A program made the translations under genes and the position numbers. This document shows, in pieces, positions 52,008 to 60,899 of a DNA stretch of 64,000 bases. Position 1 is the first letter of the stretch, and every line of letters begins with the position of its first letter. The notes under the pieces were generated by a model, which made no database searches, was not told where the DNA came from, and saw only the letters and a list, made by a program, of their open reading frames with translations. Source of the stretch: Actinoplanes derwentensis (GTDB lineage: Bacteria > Actinomycetota > Actinomycetes > Mycobacteriales > Micromonosporaceae). Location: the NCBI RefSeq assembly GCF_900104725.1, contig NZ_LT629758.1:5904501-5968500 (forward strand), written 5' to 3'.

Positions 52008-52807
52008 CCGACGCTTCGCTCGTTGTCACCGACCTCCACGTCGAGTTCTCCGGCTTCGTCGCGGTCGGCGGCGTCTCCTTCGACGCACACCCCGGCGAGG
52101 TCCGGTTCCTCATCGGCCCGAACGGCGCCGGCAAGACGACCTGCATCGACGCCATCACGGGACTGGTCAAGGGCACCGGGTCGGCGAGGCTCGGCGAGAA
52201 AGAGCTGCTCGGCAAGCAGGTGCACAAGATCGTCCGCCTCGGGGTCGGCCGCACGTTCCAGACCGCGAGCGTCTTCGACGAGCTCACCGTGCTGCAGAAC
52301 CTCGACATCGCCGGCGGACGCCACCGCTCGTCGGCCTCGCTGCTGCGGGCCCGGCACGGCATCGACGCGACGATCGAGCAGGCGCTGGAGGAGACCGGGC
52401 TCGCCGGTGAGCTCGCCACGCCGGCCGGCGTCCTGTCGCACGGCCAGAAGCAGTGGCTGGAGATCGCGATGCTGCTCGTGCAGGACGCGAAGGTACTGCT
52501 GCTCGACGAGCCCGTCGCCGGCATGAGCCAGGACGAGCGCACCGCGACCGGCGAGCTTCTCCAGCGCATCGCGGCGAAGCGGATCGTGGTCGTGGTCGAG
52601 CACGACATGGACTTCATGCGCCGCTACGCCACCCGCGTGACCGTGCTGCACCAGGGCAGGGTGCTCTCGCAGGGCGCGGTGGCCGAGGTGCAGGCCGATC
52701 CCAAGGTGCAGGAGGTCTACCTCGGCACCGCGGGCGCCGCTACCACGGCCGCCATGGCGGTCGTGCCCGACTCGGCGGCCGGGACACCGAGCCGGACGGA
52801 GGACTGA
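52004..52807 (+). CDS. urtD: Urea ABC transporter ATP-binding protein UrtD
   Basis: The 267-residue ATPase has Walker A IGPNGAGKTT (about 38-47), signature-region LSHGQKQWLEIAMLL and Walker B VLLLDEPVAGMS. The 'LSHGQ' in place of LSGGQ is standard for UrtD. It ends with an extra Ala/Thr-rich tail of about 30 residues. Confidence 0.95.
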   Translation: MTDASLVVTDLHVEFSGFVAVGGVSFDAHPGEVRFLIGPNGAGKTTCIDAITGLVKGTGSARLGEKELLGKQVHKIVRLGVGRTFQTASVFDELTVLQNLDIAGGRHRSSASLLRARHGIDATIEQALEETGLAGELATPAGVLSHGQKQWLEIAMLLVQDAKVLLLDEPVAGMSQDERTATGELLQRIAAKRIVVVVEHDMDFMRRYATRVTVLHQGRVLSQGAVAEVQADPKVQEVYLGTAGAATTAAMAVVPDSAAGTPSRTED

Positions 52808-52809
52808 CC

Positions 52810-53493
52810 ATGCTGGAACTCACCGACATCGAGGCCGGCTACGGGCGCACGCGGGTGCTGCACGGCGTGACGGTGCCGTCCGGCAACGTGGTGGCCGTGC
52901 TCGGCCACAACGGCGCCGGCAAGTCGACCCTGCTGCGACTCGCGATCGGCCTCATCAAGCCGTCGAAGGGCCGGGTGGTGTTCGACGGCGAGGACATCAC
53001 GTCGCTCGCCCCCAACAAGCGTGTTGCTCGCGGCATGGCCTACGTACCGCAGGGTCAGCAGTCGTTCGGCCAGCTCACGACGCTGGAGAACCTTCAGCTC
53101 GTCGCCGACGGCCGCCGGGGCGGCAGGGCCCTGATCGACGCGCAGATGGCGCGCTTCCCCGCACTGGAGCAGTTCGCCAGCCGGAAGGCGGGCCTGCTCT
53201 CCGGCGGGCAGCGCCAGCAGCTCGCGATCGCCCGCGCCCTGATCACCGAGCCGAAGCTGCTCATCCTCGACGAGCCGACCGAGGGCATCCAGCCCACGAT
53301 CGTCGCCGAGATCGAGCAGACCATCATGCAGCTGGCCGGCGAGGGCATCAACGTGCTGCTGGTCGAACAGCACATCGGCTTCGCGCTGGAGGCCGCCGAA
53401 CGCTACGTCGTGCTCGCCTCGGGCTTCGTCACACAGACTGGAGAGGGTGGCAAGGCGGCCACCTCCACCGTGCGAGCCGCCATGGCGATCTGA
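52810..53493 (+). CDS. urtE: Urea ABC transporter ATP-binding protein UrtE
   Basis: The 227-residue ATPase shows LGHNGAGKSTLLRLAIGLI (Walker A), LSGGQRQQLAIARALI (signature) and LLILDEPTEGIQP (Walker B with the UrtE-typical TEGIQP). It starts two bases after the urtD stop. UrtD and UrtE form the ATPase heterodimer. Confidence 0.96.
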   Translation: MLELTDIEAGYGRTRVLHGVTVPSGNVVAVLGHNGAGKSTLLRLAIGLIKPSKGRVVFDGEDITSLAPNKRVARGMAYVPQGQQSFGQLTTLENLQLVADGRRGGRALIDAQMARFPALEQFASRKAGLLSGGQRQQLAIARALITEPKLLILDEPTEGIQPTIVAEIEQTIMQLAGEGINVLLVEQHIGFALEAAERYVVLASGFVTQTGEGGKAATSTVRAAMAI

Positions 53494-53549
53494 GGCGGCA
53501 TGACTCACACCGGCAATGCTGCCGTAACACCGAACAGTGAATATGCCCT

Positions 53550-55226
53550 GTGTCGACCGACAATGCGCGCGCGGCAGCAGAGGACAGCCTGGAGGACTAC
53601 GCGTTCCGCTATGTGCCGCGCACCTTCCGGCGCTGGAGCGCGGCCTCCGTCGGCGCGACCGCCCTCGGGTCCATCGCGTTCCTCGCCGACTTCTCGATCG
53701 GCGCGAGCATCGGCATCGACCACGGCACCACCAACGCTGTGCTCGGCATCCTGTTCGCGTCGGTCGTCATCGTCATCGTGGGCGTGCCGGTCGCCTACTA
53801 CGCCGCCCGCTACAACCTCGACCTCGACCTCATCGCCCGTGGCTCGGGGTTCGGCTACTACGGCTCCATCATCACGACCGTGATCTTCGCGGGCTTCACC
53901 TGCATCTTCTTCGCCCTGGAGGGTGCCATCATGGCGCAGGGGCTGCAGATGGCGACGGGGATGCCGTTGTGGCTCGGCTATCTCGTCTCGACCGTCGTGG
54001 TGATCCCGATCGTCATCTACGGCATGCGCGCGCTGGAACGCCTGCAGTTCTGGACCACTCCCCTGTGGCTCGCCCTCGCCCTGCTGCCGCTGCTGTGGAT
54101 CCTCGTCTCCGACCCCGAGGTGGTGCGCGCCTTCACGTCGTTCACCGGCGACTCCGACGGCACGATCAGCCTCGGTGCCGTGTTCTCGAGTGCGGCCGTG
54201 TGTTTCGCCCTCACTCCGCAGCTCGCCGAGCAGATCGACTATCTCCGGGCCATGCCGCCGCGCACGCCGTCGAACGCCCGCTCGTGGTGGACGTGGTTCG
54301 CGTTCGCCGGTCCGGGCTGGGTCGTCTTCAGCGGCACCAAGCAGGTGATCGGGGTGTTTCTCGCCGTCTACCTGCTCGTCCGGGTCGACCCCGGTCTCGG
54401 GCACCAGGCGACCGAACCGGTCAAGCAGTTCGTCGTGATGTACCAGACCCTCGTCCCCGACTGGCTGGCGATCGTTCTCGCCCTGGTGCTCGTCGTGGTC
54501 GCACAGGTGAAGATCAACGTGACGAACGCGTACTCGGGCTCGCTCGCGTGGTCGAACGTCTTCACCCGGATGGCCAAGCACTACCCGGGTCGCTCGATCT
54601 TCGTGCTGTTCAATCTCGTGATCGCGTACGTGCTCATGATGCTCGACGTCTTCACCCTCATCTCCTTCGTGTTGAGCCTCTACGCGAACGTCGTCATGGC
54701 GTGGCTGGTGACGATCGCCACCGATATCGCGATCAACAAGTGGGTGCTGCACATCTCGCCGCGTTTCCCCGAGTTCCGACGCGGCATGCTGCACGACTGG
54801 AACCCGGTCGGGCTCGTGTCGGTGGGGCTCGCCTCGGTGCTGTCACTGCTCGCGTTCGCCGGAGTGTTCGGCGCCTCCGTCAAGCCGTTCTCGGTGCTCA
54901 TCGCAATCGGTGTCGCGGTGGTGGCCACGCCGGTCATGGCTCTCGCCACACGGGGGCGCTACTACCTGCGCCGCCACACCGACGGCATCGACTCCCCCCG
55001 GTTCGACGAGCACGGCAACCCCTCGGGCGAGCGGCTCCGCTGTCATGTCACCGGATACACCTTCGAACGGCCGGATATGCTGGCCTCGGCTGAGAGGGGA
55101 CCGCACGGCGAGGTGCAGTACGTCTCGTCGCTGGCGCTCACGCTCGACGACTCCGATCGCTTCGTGCTCCCGCCGGAAGTCACCGGGCCCTCGCACTGGG
55201 CGGCCGCCCGAAAGAGGGGGACGTGA
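53550..55226 (+). CDS. NCS1-type purine/cytosine permease-like transporter
   Basis: The 558-residue protein has about 12 membrane helices in the nucleobase:cation symporter fold (AFRYVPRTFRRWSAASVGATALGSIAF; VPVAYYAARYNLDLDLIARGSGFGYYGS). A cytoplasmic tail of about 80 residues follows the last helix. GTG 53550 is the start. Its position between urt genes and two TetR regulators suggests uptake of a nitrogen-rich base, allantoin or a similar ureide (inference). The stop overlaps the TetR start. Confidence 0.9.
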   Translation: MSTDNARAAAEDSLEDYAFRYVPRTFRRWSAASVGATALGSIAFLADFSIGASIGIDHGTTNAVLGILFASVVIVIVGVPVAYYAARYNLDLDLIARGSGFGYYGSIITTVIFAGFTCIFFALEGAIMAQGLQMATGMPLWLGYLVSTVVVIPIVIYGMRALERLQFWTTPLWLALALLPLLWILVSDPEVVRAFTSFTGDSDGTISLGAVFSSAAVCFALTPQLAEQIDYLRAMPPRTPSNARSWWTWFAFAGPGWVVFSGTKQVIGVFLAVYLLVRVDPGLGHQATEPVKQFVVMYQTLVPDWLAIVLALVLVVVAQVKINVTNAYSGSLAWSNVFTRMAKHYPGRSIFVLFNLVIAYVLMMLDVFTLISFVLSLYANVVMAWLVTIATDIAINKWVLHISPRFPEFRRGMLHDWNPVGLVSVGLASVLSLLAFAGVFGASVKPFSVLIAIGVAVVATPVMALATRGRYYLRRHTDGIDSPRFDEHGNPSGERLRCHVTGYTFERPDMLASAERGPHGEVQYVSSLALTLDDSDRFVLPPEVTGPSHWAAARKRGT

Positions 55227-55792
55227 TGGAGGAGCCGGTCGACACCGCGACCGCGATTCTCGCGAGCGCCGCGGTGCTGCTGCGTGAGCGCACGTTCGAC
55301 GACATCTCCTATCGTGCCCTCGCCGATGAGGTCGGTATCTCGGAACGCACGATCTACCGGCAGTACCCCACGCGGGCGCACCTGCTCGCCGCGCTCTCGA
55401 ACTGGCTGGAGCAGGCCTTCTTCCCGCTGCCGCCGTTCGTGACCGTGTCCGACTTCTGTGCCGCGGTGCACGAACGCTTCCGTGCTTTCGACGCGTTGCC
55501 CGCGTACGCGTACGTCGGCGCGCGGGCGTCCGCGATCTCGCCGACGATCGACATCGAGCCGGCTTACATCACGCGGGCGATCGAGGCGATGCTCGACGTG
55601 GCGGCGCCGACGCTCAACCGGCGGGACCGGCGGCGGGTCGCGGCGTCCCTGCGCTATTTCTCGTCGGCGATGTTCTGGGCTCGGCTGCGCACGGGCTTCG
55701 ACCTGGACGCCGGCGAGATCTGCGACGCGTTCGACCGCGCGGTGGGCACCGTGCTCGCGAGGCTGCCCGAGGCGACGTGGGCGACGCCGTGA
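55223..55792 (+). CDS. TetR-family regulator 1 of the urea-uptake island
   Basis: The 189-residue protein starts at GTG 55223 in the stop of the permease gene. The helix-turn-helix is FDDISYRALADEVGISERTIYRQYPTRAHLLAAL. The effector domain is unlike that of the following TetR. Translational coupling ties it to the transporter genes, which it probably controls. Confidence 0.9.
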   Translation: MMEEPVDTATAILASAAVLLRERTFDDISYRALADEVGISERTIYRQYPTRAHLLAALSNWLEQAFFPLPPFVTVSDFCAAVHERFRAFDALPAYAYVGARASAISPTIDIEPAYITRAIEAMLDVAAPTLNRRDRRRVAASLRYFSSAMFWARLRTGFDLDAGEICDAFDRAVGTVLARLPEATWATP

Positions 55793-56364
55793 CCGAGTCC
55801 CCGGCGCTGAGCGGCACGCAGACGGCGATCCTCGCCGCCTACACCGAACTGATCGAGGAACTCGGCAGCGACGACGTGTCGTACCGGGTCATCGCGCGCC
55901 GGGCCGGTATCGCCGAGCGCACGGTGTTCCGCAACTATCCCACGCGCGTGGATCTGCTGCTGGCGACCGCGGCCTGGATCGAGGCGACGCTGTTCGCCCG
56001 CGAACAGTCGCACTCGATCTTCGACATCCCGCTCGCGATCCGTGAGGCGATGCGGCGGTACGACGCACGGCCGGAGCTGGCGCACGTAGTCGCCGAGACG
56101 GCGATGCGCGGGGTGAGCGGCGCGGCACCGTCACCCGGCCGGGCGCAGCTCGAACGGCTGCTGGACGCCGAGGTGCCGTCCCTCGATCCGGCGCAGCGCC
56201 GGGCCGTCGTCGCAGCGCTGTCGCACCTCGACTCCGTCGGGGCCTGGGTGACGTTCCGCCGCGAGTTCGGGATGGACCGGCGTGACATCGCCGACGCCGC
56301 CGCGTGGGCGGCGGAGGCGGTACTCGACGACATCCGCGACCGCGTCGCCCCGGTCACCACGTGA
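55789..56364 (+). CDS. TetR-family regulator 2 of the urea-uptake island
   Basis: The start is GTG 55789, in the stop of the previous TetR gene (GTG 55777 is also possible). The 191-residue protein has DDVSYRVIARRAGIAERTVFRNYPTRVDLLLATAAWIEA. It shares about the same architecture as TetR 1 (SYR...A..GI.ERT.*R.YPTR..LL), suggesting tandem duplication followed by divergence, or a heterodimer. Confidence 0.9.
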   Translation: MTESPALSGTQTAILAAYTELIEELGSDDVSYRVIARRAGIAERTVFRNYPTRVDLLLATAAWIEATLFAREQSHSIFDIPLAIREAMRRYDARPELAHVVAETAMRGVSGAAPSPGRAQLERLLDAEVPSLDPAQRRAVVAALSHLDSVGAWVTFRREFGMDRRDIADAAAWAAEAVLDDIRDRVAPVTT

Positions 56365-56400
56365 AGCGGCCGCGTCACCCGGTCACCATGTGAAGCGACC
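56341..56400. repeat. Near-identical 30-bp tandem repeat at convergent gene ends
   Basis: cgcgtcgccccggtcaccac... (56341-56370) and cgcgtcacccggtcaccatg... (56371-56400) are tandem copies with one indel and few changes. The first encodes the end of TetR 2, and the second, read in reverse, supplies the last codons and stop of the SGNH hydrolase. Confidence 0.8.
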
Positions 56401-57243
56401 GGGGTAGACCACGTCGGCCAGCACTTTCTGCCCCGCGGCGTTGGGGTGGAAGTAGTCGTACTGACTCAGCTCGTCCACATCGAAGCGCACCCGGTGAGCC
56501 GCACCGCCGTCCCACTTGCACTTGCTGCCGTACGCCTTGCAGGCCTGTCGTAGTTGGGTGTTGTAGTCGTCGATCCGGTCCCGGACCTTCTCACGCCGCT
56601 GGCGGTCGGGAGCCGCGGTGGAGGTCGGCGCGGCCAGCATGGACGGACAGATCCCGCCCTTGCTCCACACTTCGACCGCCTTGTCGTTCGACCTGCCGAC
56701 CTGCCAGAGCCGGTACAGGTCGGGGATGCTGACCACCAGCACCCGCGCCTTGGGCAGGCCTTTCTTCAGCCGGGCCAGGCCCTCGTCGACCTCGTCGCGG
56801 AAGCGGGCCACCGGTGTCATGTCCTGGACCCGGCCGGAACACGCGTCGTTCGCACCGATCAGGACGGTCACGTAGTCGGGTTTCCGCTCGACCGCCAGGC
56901 GGGCCTGCCCGTCCAGCGCGTCGGCCTCGGCGCCCGGTTCGGCGACGTTGACGGCCTTGCCTCTGATCTTGGTGTTCTTGTCGAGGATCCGCTGGTAGTG
57001 GCTCTGGATGGCGGAGTTGCCGCCGGTGGACCAGGAGTTGCGGGTGCAGCCCAGATAGGCCAGGCAGCTGCCCAGTCCAGCGGTGATCGAATCGCCGAGG
57101 GCGACCATCGACGCCGGGTAACCGGTGGCCGGTTTGGCGCTCGTCTTGGTGGGCTGGGGTGCGGCGTTGCCGGCTCCGTCGCAGGCCAGAGCGAAGACGG
57201 CCAGGACGGCGAGAAGGGCGACATGCCAACGGCGCATCATCAT
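56383..57243 (-). CDS. Secreted SGNH/GDSL hydrolase, lipoprotein-like
   Basis: ATG 57243 is the first of three Met codons before a signal peptide with a lipobox-like end (VFALAC). The 286-residue product has the GDSL block MVALGDSITAGLG (Ser), GAND (Asn) and the catalytic Asp/His in QYDYFHPNAAG. It is probably an esterase acting at the cell surface; several Cys residues suggest disulfides. Its stop lies in a tandem repeat. Confidence 0.9.
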   Translation of the reverse strand: MMMRRWHVALLAVLAVFALACDGAGNAAPQPTKTSAKPATGYPASMVALGDSITAGLGSCLAYLGCTRNSWSTGGNSAIQSHYQRILDKNTKIRGKAVNVAEPGAEADALDGQARLAVERKPDYVTVLIGANDACSGRVQDMTPVARFRDEVDEGLARLKKGLPKARVLVVSIPDLYRLWQVGRSNDKAVEVWSKGGICPSMLAAPTSTAAPDRQRREKVRDRIDDYNTQLRQACKAYGSKCKWDGGAAHRVRFDVDELSQYDYFHPNAAGQKVLADVVYPGRFTW

Positions 57244-57383
57244 CCGCCAATCACTTAAGGTTCCGAAGACATTACCATCTGTCACTTCTTGCACAGAGCC
57301 CGCTGGGCACGAGCACAGTTCCGGCCCAGCCTGCCTCCCTAGCTTGCTCTGCGGAACCCTTCGGCTAGAGGAGACAACGCATC

Positions 57384-57614
57384 ATGATCTACGCCTCCAC
57401 CAAACTCCACGAAAGCACCGGCGACTCCGGTGCCAAGGTCTTCGTCGACTCGTCCGGCAAACGACGGCGGCTGGTGGCGATCTCCGGGATCTGTGCCGCG
57501 GTGGGGGCGGTGATCTACATCAGCGTGGTGGTGGCCGGCCTGGTCCAGTCGCCGGAGATCGAGCTGACCACCCGGGGCACGGTGGCCACCAGTTCGTCGG
57601 GAGGCCCCAGCTGA
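57384..57614 (+). CDS. Small single-span membrane protein coupled to the deacetylase/GT2 gene
   Basis: The 76-residue product has a basic cytoplasmic N-terminus (SSGKRRRLVAI), one membrane helix (ICAAVGAVIYISVVVAGLV, about 38-56) and a short outer tail. Its stop overlaps the next ATG (TGATG), so it is translated with the large synthase and is a good candidate for an accessory subunit of that complex. No family is known to me. Confidence 0.8.
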   Translation: MIYASTKLHESTGDSGAKVFVDSSGKRRRLVAISGICAAVGAVIYISVVVAGLVQSPEIELTTRGTVATSSSGGPS

Positions 57615-59791
57615 TGGCCGTCTACGACACCAAGAAGACCAGGCCCGCTCCGGTACGCCGGATCAAGGTCCCGCAGCCACGATGGATCGTCTTCGCCGTC
57701 CTGATATCCCTCTTCGCCAGCATCCTGCTGGTGAACGGTCTCGTTCAGGGCGAGTTCACCCAGGACGGGGCGATCGAGTCGACGTCGCAGACCTCGAACG
57801 TGCCGGACGAGGCCCTGACCGGCGGGCCGATCATCCAGACCGACGGCACCACCACGACCACGGTCAGCGCCGGCAGCAAACAGATCGTGCTGACCTTCGA
57901 CGACGGGCCCGATCCGGAGTACACCCCGGAGATCCTCGCAGTGCTCGCCGAGTACGACGTACCGGCCACGTTCTTCATGATCGGCTCGGAGATCAGCAAA
58001 TACCCCGACCTGGTCCAGCAGGTGGTGGCCGAGGGACATGAGATCGGCATCCACACCTTCACCCATCCCGAACTGTCCAGCAAGAACGACTGGCGGCGCA
58101 CGGTCGAGATGCGGGAGACCCAGCTCGCGCTGGCCGGCGCGGCCGGGGTGACCAGCGTGATCTTCCGGCCGCCGTACTCGTCGACGGTCGCCGCCCTGGA
58201 CGACACCAACTGGAGTGTCATCGCCGAGATGGGCGAGGCCGGTTACCTGACCGTGGTCAACGACCTGGACAGCCGTGACTGGGAGGCCGGTGTCACCAAC
58301 GCCGACATCGTCGAGGCGGTCACCCCGGACGACGGTGAGGGTGCGATCCTGCTCTTCCACGACGGCGGCGGCGACCGGTCGGACACCGCGGAAGCCCTGG
58401 CCACCGTCATCCCGGCACTGCTGGCCGAGGGGTACACGTTCACCACGGTCGCGGCCTTGAGCGGCATGGAGACGGTCAACCCGGCGGCCACCACCGACGA
58501 GCGGCTGCTCGGGCTCAGCCTGGTCGGCGCGGTGCAGATCGCCAAGAACACCACGACCTGGTTCGCCCTGCTCCTGATCGGCTTCGGGGTGCTGACCGTG
58601 GCCCGGCTGCTGCTGATGCTGGTCCTCGGACGGCGGCACGCCCGGCGCAGCCGCCGCCCCGGCGTGTGGGGCGAGCCCTACACGCAGCCGGTGACCGTGG
58701 TGGTGCCCGCCTACAACGAGAAGGAGTGCATCGCCGACACGGTCCGATCGCTGGCCGCCAGCACCCATCCGGTCCGGATCATCGTGGTCGACGACGGTTC
58801 CACCGACGGCACCGCGGAGATCGCCGAGTCACTCGGGTTCGCCGACGTGACGGTGATCTGGCAACCGAACAGCGGGAAACCGGCAGCCCTGAACACCGGG
58901 ATCGCGGCGGCCGACACCGACGTGGTGGTGATGATGGACGGTGACACGGTCTTCGAGCCGGACACCGTACGCCTGCTGGTCCAGCCGTTCGCCGACAGCC
59001 GCATCGGCGCGGTGGCCGGCAACGCCAAGGTCGCCAACCGCAAGGGTCTGATCGCCCTCTGGCAGCACATCGAGTACGTGGTCGGGTTCAGCATCGACCG
59101 GCGCGCCTACGACGTGATGCAGTGCATGGCGACCGTGCCGGGGGCGATCGGCGCCTTCCGCCGGGAGGCGTTGCGGCAGGTGGACGGGCTCAGCGACGAC
59201 ACTCTCGCCGAGGACACCGACCTGACCATCGCGATCATCCGGGCCGGCTGGCGGGTCGTCTACGAGGAGCAGGCGCGGGCCTGGACCGAGGCGCCGACCA
59301 CCGTGCGGCAGTTGTGGAAACAACGCTACCGGTGGAGTTACGGCACCATGCAGGCGATGTGGAAGCACCGGCGGGCGCTGACCGACAAGGGTGCCAGCGG
59401 TAGGTTCGGCCGGCGCGGGCTGCTCAACCTGCTGCTCTTCCAGACACTCATGCCGCTGCTGTCACCACTGATCGACGTGTTCCTGGTCTACGGGCTGTTC
59501 TTCCTCGACCCGTTGCAGACAGCGCTGGCGTGGCTGGCGATGCTGGCGGTCCAGATGATCAGCACGGTTTACGCGTTCCGGTTGGACTCCGAGTCGTTGC
59601 GCCCGGTCTGGCTGGTGCCGTTGCAGCAGTTCGTCTATCGCCAGCTGATGTACCTCGTACTCATCCAATCGGTCCTGGCCGCCATCGGCGGCATCCGGCT
59701 CGGCTGGCAGAAGCTGAACCGGGCCGGTGGATTGAGTGCCCTGCTGGTCAGCGCACCTCGGCGAGGGGGCGCAGGTACGACGGATCGTTGA
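57614..59791 (+). CDS. Fused polysaccharide deacetylase/family 2 glycosyltransferase (exopolysaccharide or chitin-like synthase)
   Basis: The 725-residue protein starts at ATG 57614. An N-terminal membrane helix (about 22-42) leads to an outer NodB-type deacetylase: QIVLTFDDGPD (about 91-101), IHTFTHPEL and RPPYSSTV are motifs 1-3. A second helix (about 313-335) leads to a cytosolic GT2 domain with VPAYNEKEC, VVDDGSTDGT, MMDGDT (DxD), EDTDLTI and KQRYRWSYGT (QxxRW), then three or four C-terminal helices forming the channel. PgaC-like and PgaB-like activities are thus joined. The product is probably a partly deacetylated beta-linked amino-sugar polymer. Its end overlaps the convergent lipoprotein gene by 44 bp. 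Confidence 0.93.
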   Translation: MAVYDTKKTRPAPVRRIKVPQPRWIVFAVLISLFASILLVNGLVQGEFTQDGAIESTSQTSNVPDEALTGGPIIQTDGTTTTTVSAGSKQIVLTFDDGPDPEYTPEILAVLAEYDVPATFFMIGSEISKYPDLVQQVVAEGHEIGIHTFTHPELSSKNDWRRTVEMRETQLALAGAAGVTSVIFRPPYSSTVAALDDTNWSVIAEMGEAGYLTVVNDLDSRDWEAGVTNADIVEAVTPDDGEGAILLFHDGGGDRSDTAEALATVIPALLAEGYTFTTVAALSGMETVNPAATTDERLLGLSLVGAVQIAKNTTTWFALLLIGFGVLTVARLLLMLVLGRRHARRSRRPGVWGEPYTQPVTVVVPAYNEKECIADTVRSLAASTHPVRIIVVDDGSTDGTAEIAESLGFADVTVIWQPNSGKPAALNTGIAAADTDVVVMMDGDTVFEPDTVRLLVQPFADSRIGAVAGNAKVANRKGLIALWQHIEYVVGFSIDRRAYDVMQCMATVPGAIGAFRREALRQVDGLSDDTLAEDTDLTIAIIRAGWRVVYEEQARAWTEAPTTVRQLWKQRYRWSYGTMQAMWKHRRALTDKGASGRFGRRGLLNLLLFQTLMPLLSPLIDVFLVYGLFFLDPLQTALAWLAMLAVQMISTVYAFRLDSESLRPVWLVPLQQFVYRQLMYLVLIQSVLAAIGGIRLGWQKLNRAGGLSALLVSAPRRGGAGTTDR

Positions 59792-60791
59792 GGACGTGAT
59801 CGATCTGGGTGGCGAACGCCTCCGCCCGGGTCGCCACGGTCGCCTGGCGTGCCTGGATCGCGTCGACGTTGCTCTGGTCGACGACGATCCCGGGCACGTA
59901 CAGCCAGCCGGCCGGCAGGACCTTGCCGGTCTTGGCGTGGTCGGCCTGCAGACGGCCGGCGACGGCGCCCTTCACGTAGTGCTCGGGCGAGACCAGCAGC
60001 AGATCGCCGGCTTTCACCGCGGCCAGGGCCTTCGAGTCGATGTCGAAGGCGGCGGCGAGCCAGGTGGCCCCGGTGTTCCGGCGGATCTCGGCGAGGTTCC
60101 AGCCGTCCGCGTCGCCGGTGCCGATGAACGCCAGCGCCGAGGAGTTGACCTTCACCAGGGTGCTCCAGGCGTCCTGGTTCGCCTCGACCTCCTGCTTCGT
60201 GTCGAACGGGCCGAGCACGGAGACCCCGGGCAGCCGCTCGGTGAACTCGTCCCGGATGCCCTTGGCCCGGTGGTCGAGGACCGGCACACCCGGGCCGGAC
60301 GTCCCCAGCACGATCTTGCCGCTGGCGTCCGCCGGGAGCTTCCCGATCACCTCCCGGGCGAGCAGCCGGCCCAGCTCGTAACTGTCGTTACCGATGAACA
60401 GGTCGACGTCGGCGGTGGCCAGCGGCTGGCTGTCCACCGCGATGATCGGCACACCGCCGGCGACGGCCTCGGCCATCGGCTCGGCGAGCAGGTCCGGGGA
60501 GAGCGTGAACACCGAGAGGCCGTCCGGGGTGGCCTTCAGCATGTCCCGGAACAGGGCGACCTGGCGCGGGCCGTCGACGATGTTCGGCCCGTCCACCTGA
60601 AAGCCGACCCCGCCGACCGTGTTCACTCCGGCGATGAACCCGAGGCCCATCTCCTTGGAGTAGTTGAGCTGCTTGTTCGCCACCACGAAGCCGACCTTGG
60701 GCTTCACCGGAGGGCCCTGCTGCTCCTCGGTGCACGCGAACGAGCCGAGCAGCAGGAGCACCGACAGAACCGACATGTACCTAGACCTCAT
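59748..60791 (-). CDS. Orphan sugar ABC transporter substrate-binding protein (LacI-type periplasmic fold)
   Basis: The product is 347 residues from ATG 60791 (ATG 60776 also possible). The signal segment is MSVLSVLLLLGSFACTEE, with a Cys in a non-ideal lipobox. KVGFVVANKQLNYSKEMGLGF, GVPIIAVDSQPL, FIGNDSYELGRLLAREVIGKL and IGTGDADGWNLAEI are the ribose/xylose/galactose-binding family blocks. No permease or ATPase is nearby. It diverges from a GGDEF-EAL gene with a 108-bp shared promoter, so it may be a sensor for that protein. Confidence 0.88.
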   Translation of the reverse strand: MRSRYMSVLSVLLLLGSFACTEEQQGPPVKPKVGFVVANKQLNYSKEMGLGFIAGVNTVGGVGFQVDGPNIVDGPRQVALFRDMLKATPDGLSVFTLSPDLLAEPMAEAVAGGVPIIAVDSQPLATADVDLFIGNDSYELGRLLAREVIGKLPADASGKIVLGTSGPGVPVLDHRAKGIRDEFTERLPGVSVLGPFDTKQEVEANQDAWSTLVKVNSSALAFIGTGDADGWNLAEIRRNTGATWLAAAFDIDSKALAAVKAGDLLLVSPEHYVKGAVAGRLQADHAKTGKVLPAGWLYVPGIVVDQSNVDAIQARQATVATRAEAFATQIDHVLNDPSYLRPLAEVR

Positions 60792-60899
60792 GACGGATTC
60801 AGTATGTGTGATCTCCTTCATCCCGGCGGCCGTTCGACCGATCGGGACAATGGGCCGTGTCGTACGGCCGCGTATCTGACGTCCCGGGGAGGCGCCGGC

